Shown: positions 1 through 5,177 of the stretch, piece after piece
How positions within the stretch are numbered: the stretch's first letter is position 1
Layout: the number at the start of each line of letters is the position of its first letter
From: Pseudomonadota bacterium
GTDB taxonomy: Bacteria > Myxococcota_A > Polyangia > Polyangiales > Polyangiaceae
Reading direction: 5' to 3'
Assembly: GCA_023411445.1 (NCBI GenBank)
Contig: JAEYOT010000355.1
Location: forward strand, 1-5,177
Length of the DNA stretch: 5,177 bases
The notes under the pieces: model-generated
What the model was told of the DNA's origin: nothing
Seen by the model: only the letters and a program-made list of their open reading frames with translations
The model's database searches: none
Position numbers and translations under genes: made by a program

Positions 1-1211
1 GGGTGGTGGGCGGCACGCTGCCCGCTGCGCTCGCGGCTGATTGGCTCACGTCGGCTTGGGATCAGAACGCCGGCGTCGGTGAAGGCGCGCCGGCCGCGAC
101 TGCGTTCGAGACCGCGGCGCTCGGCTGGCTCGTGGAGCTGCTCGGGCTGCCGGCTGGTGTGAGCGGCACGCTGGTGACCGGCGCGATGTCGGCGAACTTC
201 AGCTGCTTGGCGGCAGCGCGCGGCCATTTGCTGACGGCGGCTGGCTGGGACGTCCAGCAGCGAGGCTTGTTCGGTGCACCGCCACTGCGCGTCTTCGTCG
301 GGCACGAGCGCCACGAGACGATCGACAAAGCGGTGCGGCTGCTGGGGCTCGGCAAGCAAGCGCTGACTTGCATCGAGGTGGACGGGCAGGGACGGCTGCG
401 GGCCAGCGTGCTCGAGCGCGAGCTCGCGCAGTGTGAGCAACCGGTGGTGGTGTGTGCCCAAGCCGGCAACGTGAACAGCGGCGCCTTCGACCCGCTGGAG
501 CAGATCGCCGACTGCGTGAGTCAGCACCGCGAGCGGCGCGGTGACGGCGCGGCTTGGCTGCACATCGACGGAGCGTTCGGGCTTTGGGTGCGCGCCGCTG
601 AGCCGGCGTCCGAGCTGGCGCAGCAAGCGCGCGGCGCCGAGCGGGCCGACTCCTGGGCGACCGACGCGCACAAGGTGCTCAACGTGCCTTACGATTCGGG
701 CATCGCGCTCTGTCGCGAGCCGCGCACGCTGCGCCGCGCGATGGACATTGGCGGCGCGTACCTGGACAGCGGTCAGCGCCGGACGACGTTTCAACCTGGG
801 CTGCTCAGCCCGGAGCTGTCACGGCGCGCGCGTGGGTTTGCGCTCTGGGCGGCGCTGCGGCAACTGGGCGCGGCGGGCGTGAGCGACTTGGTTTGCCGCT
901 ACGCCGCCAACGCGCGGACGTTTGCCGAAGCCGTGCGGGGGGGACCGGGGCTCAGCGTGCTCAACGACGTTTGCTTCAATCAAGTCGTGGTGCAAGTCGA
1001 GGCGAAAGGCGACAGGTCGCCGGCGGAATGGACGACACGCATCGTGCGCGCGCTGCAAGCGGACGGCACCTGCTTCGCCACGCCCAGCCTCTGGCACGGC
1101 CGGCCGGTGCTTCGCTTCTCCTTCTGCAATGCCTCGACTACGGAGGGCGACGCGCTCAGCATGGCGGACGCCCTGGTACGGGTCGTGAAGCGTGAAGCCA
1201 GCGTGGATTGA
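1..1211 (+). CDS. PLP-dependent group II decarboxylase/aminotransferase-family protein, 5'-truncated by window edge
   Basis: This is the C-terminal ~400 residues of a cytoplasmic fold-type I PLP enzyme of the aromatic-L-amino-acid/glutamate decarboxylase superfamily. Counting from the first full codon at position 3, visible landmarks are: G-A-M-S-A-N (60-65) at the cofactor phosphate-binding turn, His104 in RHETIDKA (the PLP-stacking histidine position), GNVNSGAFDP (155-164), the PLP-nitrogen aspartate Asp189 in HIDGAFG, and the Schiff-base lysine Lys224 in DAHKVLNVPYDSG. The small C-terminal domain follows to the TGA at 1209-1211. The GTG at position 3 is probably not the start: V-G-G-x-L-P-A-A-L is an internal conserved segment of the family, so roughly 70-80 N-terminal residues should lie upstream of the window (inferred from usual family length). 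All catalytic residues I can place are intact. The substrate cannot be told from sequence; the superfamily includes decarboxylases of aromatic, acidic and diamino acids, and members annotated as aminotransferases. It is followed 36 bp later by a GST-family gene on the same strand, possibly co-transcribed. Confidence 0.9.
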   Translation, partial: VVGGTLPAALAADWLTSAWDQNAGVGEGAPAATAFETAALGWLVELLGLPAGVSGTLVTGAMSANFSCLAAARGHLLTAAGWDVQQRGLFGAPPLRVFVGHERHETIDKAVRLLGLGKQALTCIEVDGQGRLRASVLERELAQCEQPVVVCAQAGNVNSGAFDPLEQIADCVSQHRERRGDGAAWLHIDGAFGLWVRAAEPASELAQQARGAERADSWATDAHKVLNVPYDSGIALCREPRTLRRAMDIGGAYLDSGQRRTTFQPGLLSPELSRRARGFALWAALRQLGAAGVSDLVCRYAANARTFAEAVRGGPGLSVLNDVCFNQVVVQVEAKGDRSPAEWTTRIVRALQADGTCFATPSLWHGRPVLRFSFCNASTTEGDALSMADALVRVVKREASVD

Positions 1212-1247
1212 GCGGCGTCCGCTCCGCTCGCGAAGTACGCTGCGGGC

Positions 1248-1886
1248 ATGCTGAAGGTGTACGGCTTCGCTCGCGTGAACGCAGGCGCGCGCGGCAACAC
1301 ACGCGACTTGCGGGTGCTGTGGGCGCTGGAGGAGATGGACCTGCCCTACGAAATCGTGGGCATGGATCACCCGAACCATGACCTGGATACGCCTGAGCTC
1401 AGGTCCAAGAACCTGTTCGGGCAGCTGCCGGTGATCGACGACGACGGCGTGGTGGTGAGCGAATCCGGGGCCATCCTGCTGTATCTGGCGCGCAAATCCA
1501 GCAAGCTCATCCCGGCTGATCTCGCTGGCGAGGCGCAGGTGCTGCGCTGGTCGTTCGCTGCGTTGAGCACGATCGAGCTGCCGATCTTGGCGCGCTGGTT
1601 CGTCAACTTGAGCGGCGGGAAGGGCAGCAAACCGAGCGAAGCGCTACACGGGTGGTCCGCCCTGCGTCTCGGCCAGCTCGACGTTTGGCTCGCCGACAGG
1701 GAGTTCGTGGCCACCGACGCGTTCACGGTCGCCGACATCCTGATGACGCACGTGCTGTGCGGGCCGACGGACGCGGAGCTGCTCGCTCCGCACGCCAACG
1801 TACGCGCTTACAAGCAGCGCTGCTTGGCGCGGCCCGCGTGGCAGCGCACATTCGACGCCTACTGCCAGCGCGTGGAGGCGGGCTGA
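1248..1886 (+). CDS. Glutathione S-transferase family protein
   Basis: This 212-residue protein has the two-domain cytosolic GST architecture at normal family length. Residues 1-83 form the thioredoxin-like N-terminal domain: LRVLWALEEMDLPYE (21-35) is the first helix and second strand, Pro61 in GQLPVIDD is the cis-proline that positions glutathione, and Glu72-Ser73 in SESGAILLYLA is the gamma-glutamyl-binding motif. Residues ~92-207 form the all-helical C-terminal domain, with the Thr160-x-x-Asp163 N-capping box in FTVADILMTHVL. Known members conjugate glutathione to electrophiles or reduce peroxides or disulfides; the substrate here is unknown. The segment before the first helix (GFARVNAGARGNTRD) is longer than the usual short loop, so I cannot assign the catalytic Ser/Tyr/Cys. 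ATG at 1248 is chosen because the beta-strand LKVYGF begins immediately. The ribosome binding site is weak (only a GCGGG just upstream), which fits coupling to the preceding decarboxylase gene. Its stop is 19 bp from the end of the convergent lipoprotein gene. Confidence 0.93.
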   Translation: MLKVYGFARVNAGARGNTRDLRVLWALEEMDLPYEIVGMDHPNHDLDTPELRSKNLFGQLPVIDDDGVVVSESGAILLYLARKSSKLIPADLAGEAQVLRWSFAALSTIELPILARWFVNLSGGKGSKPSEALHGWSALRLGQLDVWLADREFVATDAFTVADILMTHVLCGPTDAELLAPHANVRAYKQRCLARPAWQRTFDAYCQRVEAG

Positions 1887-1889
1887 GGC

Positions 1890-1905
1890 TCGCCGCTCGC
1901 GGCGG
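1890..1905. terminator. Possible small hairpin between convergent genes
   Basis: In the 19-bp gap between the GST and lipoprotein stop codons, CGCCG (1891-1895) and CGGCG (1900-1904) pair around a CTCG loop, with a possible T-G pair added at 1890/1905. The placement is right for a bidirectional terminator, but the stem is short and there is no T-run on either side. In DNA this GC-rich such a stem can arise by chance. Confidence 0.25.
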
Positions 1906-3030
1906 CTAGAGCGTCGAAGGCTTTGCTCGGAACGAGCCCGCGATGTGCAGCGTCGAGTGGCCGGCGGTGATGCCGTTCCACAGCGCGGCTTCGTACGTGC
2001 CCACGATGACGTCCGCGTCGTGCTGCGTCACCGTGATGGTGCAGCTGCCGCCGTTGTCTCCGCCCCAAGTGGCCCCAGACGTGAGCTTGACCCCGTCGGT
2101 GCCGCACTCGAAGGTGCCGGTGGACTTGAGGCCGTAAAGCGTGAGCTCTCGCTTGCCGACGCCGAGCTCGCCGGCGAAGGCGAGGTACGGCGCGGCGCCG
2201 CCCACGCCGTACGTTTGGGCAAACGTGCCGTTTTCACCGCACTTCCAGCCCTTGGTATTTTGGGGCTCGAGGTTCGTCACGGAGAACGTCGCGGCCATCG
2301 TCCCTTCGGGCACGCCGGGATCTTCGGCTGCCGAGCAATCACCGACTGGGCTGTCGCTGAAGTGAAAGTAGCCGGCCGTGACGGGATGAATGGCACCCAG
2401 AACGCCGACCAGCGAGGCGACGAAGCGGCCTTCGATTGTTGGGGTAATGCTCGCTACTTGTAGCGTGCACTCGCCGCCCAAGCTCGAGGTGGTGACGCCG
2501 CGAATCGGCGACGTCGCGCGGTTGTTCAATGACACGCGCGCGTTCGCCTCGCCCGGCAGGCTCTCGCAGCCGTAGACGCCGACCTGGGCTGGGATGTGCA
2601 GCTCCCAATCGCCGTTTTGGCCGTCGTCGGCGTAGAGCTTCAAGTAGCCGTCGGTGATGTGCTCGGCCTTGAGATTCTTGGTGCGCGTGAAGGTCTCACC
2701 GCTAGCGACGCCGGTGATGCCGTCCTCACCGTCCAGCGCATTTTTGCCCTCGTCCGTGAGCTCGGACGTGTCGGGGCCGGAGCCGCCCTCGTTGCTCGCG
2801 CCGCCTCCGTTGCTCGAGCCCGCAGCGGACTGAGTGCCGCCAGTGCCGCTCCCGCTCTTGCCGCCGGAGCCCTCACCAGCGAAGCCCTTGCCGCCCGTTT
2901 CCTCGCCTCCCTGCGCCGACTCACCCGCGGCGCTGCCGCCTGGATCTTTGCCCCCGTCCCCGTCTCCCCCTCCACAGGCGATGGCGATGGAGCAGGTGGT
3001 GGCGACGGCAAGTAAGAGGCGGTAGCGCAT
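1906..3030 (-). CDS. Secreted lipoprotein with Gly/Ser-rich linker and duplicated C-terminal beta domain
   Basis: I do not recognise this 374-residue protein as a named family. Residues 1-18 are a type II signal peptide (MRYR, then the hydrophobic LLLAVATTCSIAIA) ending in the lipobox-like I-A-I-A-C, so Cys19 should be lipidated and the protein anchored in the outer or inner membrane facing outward. Residues ~20-86 are a Gly/Ser/Ala/Glu linker. Residues ~87-374 look beta-rich and hold six cysteines (155, 188, 232, 264, 308, 330), an even number compatible with three disulfides. Segments ~129-226 and ~281-369 look like two copies of one domain. The pattern of alternating strands ending in G-[RT]-[FY]-x-A recalls small calycin-like domains of bacterial lipoproteins, but that link is only an impression. 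ATG 3030 is the only usable start: an in-frame stop lies at 3043-3045. A GAGGAG lies 20 nt upstream, too far for a normal Shine-Dalgarno. It lies 50 bp downstream of the VTT-family gene and may share its transcript. Confidence 0.88.
   Translation of the reverse strand: MRYRLLLAVATTCSIAIACGGGDGDGGKDPGGSAAGESAQGGEETGGKGFAGEGSGGKSGSGTGGTQSAAGSSNGGGASNEGGSGPDTSELTDEGKNALDGEDGITGVASGETFTRTKNLKAEHITDGYLKLYADDGQNGDWELHIPAQVGVYGCESLPGEANARVSLNNRATSPIRGVTTSSLGGECTLQVASITPTIEGRFVASLVGVLGAIHPVTAGYFHFSDSPVGDCSAAEDPGVPEGTMAATFSVTNLEPQNTKGWKCGENGTFAQTYGVGGAAPYLAFAGELGVGKRELTLYGLKSTGTFECGTDGVKLTSGATWGGDNGGSCTITVTQHDADVIVGTYEAALWNGITAGHSTLHIAGSFRAKPSTL
1924..2190 (-). repeat. Lipoprotein domain copy B (protein-level internal repeat)
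   Basis: This segment encodes lipoprotein residues ~281-369. It begins PYLAFAGELG, continues with RELTLYG, has Cys308 after a G-T-F-E, then GGSCTITV with Cys330, then IVGTYEAAL, and closes with STLHIAGSF. Each of these elements has a counterpart in the same order in copy A. The resemblance is at protein level only; the DNA is diverged. Confidence 0.6.
2353..2646 (-). repeat. Lipoprotein domain copy A (protein-level internal repeat)
   Basis: This segment encodes lipoprotein residues ~129-226. It begins GYLKLYADDG, continues with WELHIPA, has Cys155 after G-V-Y-G, then GGECTLQV with Cys188, then IEGRFVASL, and closes with AGYFHFS. It matches copy B element by element, with copy A somewhat longer between the two cysteines. 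Confidence 0.6.
2773..2976 (-). repeat. Low-complexity Gly/Ser-rich linker region of the lipoprotein
   Basis: This encodes lipoprotein residues 19-86, dominated by Gly, Ser, Ala, Glu, Asn and Thr, with short irregular units such as GGxG, EGSGGKSGSG and SNGGGASN. It begins at the predicted lipidated cysteine. Such a tether typically holds a folded domain away from the membrane. There are no exact tandem DNA repeats, only a composition bias, though the region could still be prone to length change. Confidence 0.8.
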
Positions 3031-3080
3031 GGTCGAGAACGCCTACGGCACTCCTCACCGAAGGGTTAAGAGCCGCGGCG

Positions 3081-3737
3081 CTATTCCGCGCGGGCGCTCT
3101 CGACCGCGCCTACGCTGCGCCCCGAGCGACGCCTCCACACGAAGGCAGCGCCGGCCGCGGGTACGAACAGGGCGGCGGCGATGGCTGGCCAGGGGCGCTC
3201 GAGCGTAGCCACGCTGCCGGCGTACGCGAGCAGCACGGCAAACGGGAGGTTGCCGAGCGCGAAGTATCGGTAGTAGCGCGCGGGGGCCATGCGTCGCGCG
3301 CCGGCGAGGGCGCTGAGCACATCCGGCAGCATCGGCGCGCTGCGCGCCACGAGCAGGGCTGCGGCTTGCACTTCGCGCGGGACGCCGCCGCTCTGCGCCG
3401 CGTCCGCCTTCAGCCAGCGCGCCGCGCCCCAAGCTCGCCCGCCCCAGTAACAGATGGACCCTGCCGTCATCATGCCGATGAAGGAAGCTAAGGCGCCCCA
3501 GCCAGGGCCGAGCAGGTAACCGGCGACGAGCACCGTCGTGATGGTGGGGACCGCGAGCACGCTATCGATGGCCAGCACTGCGACGACCAGCGCGAACACC
3601 CAAGCCGGCCGCTGACGCGAGGCCTCCAAAAAGGCCCGTACCCGCTCAGCGTCGAGATCGACGAGCAAGCCCAGCGCGAGCGCCAGCAGCGCGAACGGCG
3701 CCAGCAGCTTCAAGATGGTGCCAAGCTCGCTCGTCAT
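3081..3737 (-). CDS. VTT/DedA-like (SNARE-associated, TVP38/TMEM64-type) inner-membrane protein
   Basis: This 218-residue polytopic membrane protein is assigned to the VTT (SNARE-associated/DedA/TVP38) superfamily; bacterial DedA relatives are linked to lipid-carrier flipping and envelope homeostasis. Hydrophobic segments lie at about 7-27, 45-63, 65-96, 158-177 and 184-201. The segment PTITTVLVAGYLLGPGWGAL (64-83) followed by GSICYWGGRAWG (93-104) matches the re-entrant/glycine-rich first half of the domain. ARSAPMLPDVLSALAGARRM (131-150) with Arg132, Pro135, Pro138 and Gly146, then RYYRYFALGNLP, matches the second half (R-x-x-P...G...M). A short Arg-rich cytoplasmic tail ends the protein. 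The reading frame stays open upstream to 4328, but that part runs antisense through the SRPBCC gene and is not membrane-like, so I start at ATG 3737, just before the first hydrophobic helix. No strong Shine-Dalgarno is visible for it. Transported substrate unknown. The lipoprotein gene follows 50 bp downstream. Confidence 0.85.
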   Translation of the reverse strand: MTSELGTILKLLAPFALLALALGLLVDLDAERVRAFLEASRQRPAWVFALVVAVLAIDSVLAVPTITTVLVAGYLLGPGWGALASFIGMMTAGSICYWGGRAWGAARWLKADAAQSGGVPREVQAAALLVARSAPMLPDVLSALAGARRMAPARYYRYFALGNLPFAVLLAYAGSVATLERPWPAIAAALFVPAAGAAFVWRRRSGRSVGAVESARAE

Positions 3738-3893
3738 GCTCGGCCCGTATAGCCAAGTCGGCAGGCTGCGAGAAGGCGTCCGGACTGGTGGCCGCACGAG
3801 CCCCTCCGCCCAGTCAGGGTAAGCCCGCTTTCTTTCGAAAACGACGCGTGGTGTGTCGATCGGAGCAGCCCTGCGTCGTCGTCCCCATGGAAC

Positions 3894-3914
3894 GGCCGCC
3901 GAGCCCCGGCGGCC
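3894..3914 (+). promoter_or_regulatory. Perfect GC hairpin in the 5' leader of the SRPBCC gene
   Basis: GGCCGCCG (3894-3901) and CGGCGGCC (3907-3914) form a perfect 8-bp all-G/C inverted repeat with a 5-nt AGCCC loop. It ends 6 nt before the AGGAG of the SRPBCC ribosome binding site. It could shape the messenger leader or serve as an operator in the divergent intergenic region. The structure is seen in the sequence; any function is inferred, and chance is possible in GC-rich DNA. Confidence 0.4.
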
Positions 3915-3917
3915 AAC

Positions 3918-3925
3918 GAGAGGAG
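3918..3925 (+). promoter_or_regulatory. Ribosome binding site of the SRPBCC gene
   Basis: GAGAGGAG contains the AGGAG core at 3921-3925, 7 nt before ATG 3933. It is the clearest Shine-Dalgarno in the window and fixes the start of the SRPBCC protein. Confidence 0.8.
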
Positions 3926-3932
3926 ACAGAAC

Positions 3933-4379
3933 ATGGCCGAAAATACCGTCAAGCTGCACCGAGTCCTGCGCGCCCCCGCCGAGCGCATCTTCCGCGCGTT
4001 CCTGGACGGGGACGCTAGGAGCAAGTGGCTGCCGCCTCATGGCTTCACCGGCAAGGTGCACCACATCAAGGCGGAGGTCGGCGGAACGTACCGAATGAGC
4101 TTCACCAACTTCACGACTGGCCACAGTCATTCGTTCGGTGGCGAGTTCGTCGAGCTGGTGCCAAATGAGCGCATTCGTCACACGGACAAGTTCGACGATC
4201 CCAACTTGCCGGGTCAGATGCAGACCACGATCACGTTCAAGGAAGTGTCGTGCGGTACGGAGGTGCACATCGTGCAAGAAGGTATCCCGAGCGTGATCCC
4301 GGTCGACGGCTGCTATATCGGCTGGCAACAGTCACTGTCGCTGCTCGCCAACCTGGTCGAGTCGGAGATCCAGCAGTAG
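3933..4379 (+). CDS. SRPBCC / AHSA1-like (START-superfamily) domain protein
   Basis: This is a complete 148-residue single-domain cytoplasmic protein of the SRPBCC (Bet v1/START) superfamily, Hsp90-ATPase-activator-homolog-1-like branch. These are helix-grip folds with a hydrophobic ligand pocket; bacterial members are mostly of unknown role. Visible hallmarks: the opening strand and helix VKLHRVLRAPAERIFRAFLD (6-25), KWLPPHGFTGKV (31-42, the position of the family's W-x-x-P segment), GGTYRMSFT (50-58), FGGEFVELVPNERIRHTDKF (68-87), the strand TTITFKEVSCGTEVHIVQEG (98-117), and the C-terminal helix starting at GWQQSLSLLANLVE (130-143). Length is normal for the family. ATG 3933 is supported by an AGGAG 7 nt upstream. 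It appears monocistronic: it is divergent from the VTT gene (195 bp apart) and convergent with the HTH gene (24 bp gap). The promoter must lie in 3738-3932, but I cannot pick convincing -35/-10 boxes. Ligand unknown. Confidence 0.93.
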   Translation: MAENTVKLHRVLRAPAERIFRAFLDGDARSKWLPPHGFTGKVHHIKAEVGGTYRMSFTNFTTGHSHSFGGEFVELVPNERIRHTDKFDDPNLPGQMQTTITFKEVSCGTEVHIVQEGIPSVIPVDGCYIGWQQSLSLLANLVESEIQQ

Positions 4380-4396
4380 CTCGTGGCGAGGTGATG

Positions 4397-4417
4397 GAGC
4401 GGCTCACGGAGCCGCTC
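4397..4417. terminator. Perfect 9-bp hairpin at a convergent gene junction
   Basis: GAGCGGCTC (4397-4405) and GAGCCGCTC (4409-4417) form a perfect 9-bp stem with an ACG loop. It begins 17 bp after the SRPBCC stop and overlaps the last codons and stop of the convergent HTH gene (stop at 4404-4406). The position suits a shared bidirectional terminator. Neither side has a T-run, so if it terminates it is not a canonical intrinsic terminator. Confidence 0.5.
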
Positions 4418-5177
4418 GCGCCTGCCCCCGCGTGGCTCCGGGTGCTCGCGCGCGCTGTGCCGGCTCTGGCGCTGCTGGTGCTTGCCCCAGCTCGAACAGC
4501 TGCACGTTCATCAGCGCTACGCACTGAGCCGGCTCCGACGCGGCGATGATACGCCGCGCTTCGCGGAAGAACGCGCGGTACAGCTCGCGGATGCGCTCGT
4601 AGTCAGCGCGCGAGATGGAGAACAAGTTGTAGCTGAACGTGCCCTGGGCGCCCGCGTCGAGCCGCTCGAGCCCGACGCGCGTCCACCAAGCCTTGGTTTG
4701 ACGTGAACGCGCGGCATCCCCGCGGGTGTCCACCGTGAGCGAGGCACCTGGCAACAAGCGCCCGCCCTTCTGCACCAGCTGACCTGTCGTGAGCAGCAGC
4801 TGGACGCAGCGCTCCTCTTCCTCGCGGCTGATCTGGAGGAGCTCGGCGATGAAGCCGGGGCGGTGACGCCGGAGGGCGCGGTAATCTTCGAGCTCGATGG
4901 CGCGCAGCACGGCGTGGGACCAGGGCATCTCGTGCGCGGCTCGACGCGCCGTCTCCAGCCTCTGCCAAGCGCTGGCGACGGAGGGGAGCTTGCTCGGATC
5001 CATGAAGCACGAAAGGAAGTCCAAAAGGCGCAGGGAGGCTACCTCGATCAAGCGCAAGAAGTCCGGTAGGCGCGGCTCGGCCTCACCCTTGAGCCAGCGC
5101 GCGACGGCGAAGCGGCTGCGCTCCGCGGCGCGCGCCAAGTCCACCGTGGAGGTGGAACCGCGCAGATCGTCCAGGAA
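4404..5177 (-). CDS. HTH (XRE-like) + DUF4423 regulator-like protein, 5'-truncated by window edge
   Basis: This is the C-terminal 257 residues of a putative DNA-binding protein of the HTH/DUF4423 type (related to TIGR02147), a family I know as much expanded in myxobacteria. The frame is open through 5177, reading FLDDLRGSTSTVDLARAAER at the edge, so the GTG at 5144 is inside the HTH and not the start; probably only a few residues are missing. From the first visible residue: an HTH at ~9-34 (TVDLARAAERSRFAVARWLKG, then EPRLPDFLRLIEVA), a middle helical region (45-130) including the winged-helix-like FIAELLQISREEEERCVQLLLTTG, and the DUF4423 core FSYNLFSISRADYERIRELY...IAASEP...VALMNVQLFEL (181-230). 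The last ~26 residues are an Ala/Pro/Arg-rich, probably disordered tail. Typical targets of these proteins are unknown; the family is usually annotated as regulatory from the HTH alone. It is convergent with the SRPBCC gene, so a regulatory link between them is not implied by the layout. Confidence 0.85.
   Translation of the reverse strand, partial: FLDDLRGSTSTVDLARAAERSRFAVARWLKGEAEPRLPDFLRLIEVASLRLLDFLSCFMDPSKLPSVASAWQRLETARRAAHEMPWSHAVLRAIELEDYRALRRHRPGFIAELLQISREEEERCVQLLLTTGQLVQKGGRLLPGASLTVDTRGDAARSRQTKAWWTRVGLERLDAGAQGTFSYNLFSISRADYERIRELYRAFFREARRIIAASEPAQCVALMNVQLFELGQAPAAPEPAQRARAPGATRGQARAAP

Noticed and set aside
62..469. A 135-codon minus-strand reading frame within the decarboxylase gene.
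   Set aside because: Ser/Pro/Ala-rich antisense shadow of a gene with intact catalytic motifs.
1210..1224. A 6-bp stem (GAGCGG / CCGCTC, CGT loop) just after the decarboxylase stop.
   Set aside because: Short, lacks a T-run, and easily expected by chance in DNA this GC-rich; not enough to claim a terminator before the GST gene.
819..1379. A 186-codon minus-strand reading frame across the decarboxylase/GST junction.
   Set aside because: It is antisense to two clear genes, is rich in Arg/His/Ala as expected of a GC-rich shadow frame, and has no recognisable domain.
1945..2463. A 172-codon plus-strand reading frame within the lipoprotein gene.
   Set aside because: It is antisense to the lipoprotein, with Arg/Gly/Ala-rich shadow composition and no ribosome binding site or motif.
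3746..3751. A TATACG on the minus strand as a -10 box for the VTT gene.
   Set aside because: It lies only 8 nt from the start codon and the hexamer 17 nt upstream (TTCTCG) is a poor -35; I cannot support a promoter call.
3833..3840. The 8-bp palindrome TTTCGAAA in the divergent intergenic region as an operator.
   Set aside because: It is short and single-copy, with no flanking symmetry, so it does not support a binding-site claim.
3738..4328. An open minus-strand extension that would give the VTT protein about 197 extra N-terminal residues.
   Set aside because: It runs antisense through the well-supported SRPBCC gene and has no membrane or domain character; ATG 3737 sits correctly before the first hydrophobic helix.
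1..5177. A hidden mobile element, defence island, CRISPR array, tRNA or biosynthetic cluster.
   Set aside because: I found no transposase, integrase, direct-repeat array, tRNA-like fold or modular synthase; all gene space is explained by ordinary chromosomal families.

Overview
This is a high-GC window (strong G/C bias at third codon positions) with ordinary, densely packed bacterial genes. The organism looks like a member of the Myxococcota, most likely of the Polyangia/Sorangium type. Two features point there: a DUF4423-type helix-turn-helix protein at the right edge, and a lipoprotein with a long Gly/Ser-rich linker behind its lipidated cysteine. This is inferred from family resemblance; no rRNA or other firm taxonomic marker is present.

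Layout. A plus-strand pair fills the left third: the C-terminal part of a PLP-dependent group II decarboxylase-family protein (cut by the left edge), then 36 bp later a complete glutathione S-transferase-family protein. Convergent to these is a minus-strand pair: a VTT/DedA-like (SNARE-associated/TVP38) inner-membrane protein (3737 to 3081), followed 50 bp downstream by a secreted lipoprotein (3030 to 1906) whose C-terminal half appears to contain a tandemly duplicated, cysteine-containing beta domain. A 195-bp divergent intergenic region separates the membrane protein gene from a plus-strand SRPBCC/AHSA1-like gene (3933-4379). That gene has a good ribosome binding site and a perfect GC hairpin just in front of it. 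Last is a convergent, minus-strand HTH + DUF4423 regulator-like gene (4404 to beyond 5177), cut by the right edge at its 5' end. A perfect 9-bp inverted repeat lies at the SRPBCC/HTH convergent junction.

How the genes work together. No single pathway is evident. The decarboxylase and GST may be co-transcribed, as may the membrane protein and lipoprotein, but neither pairing has an obvious biochemical link. I see no mobile element, tRNA/rRNA, CRISPR array, toxin-antitoxin pair or defence system. The longest gene-free stretch is 3738-3932. I do not see convincing evidence of a new multi-gene system. The most worthwhile leads are the duplicated domain in the lipoprotein and the hairpin ahead of the SRPBCC ribosome binding site.
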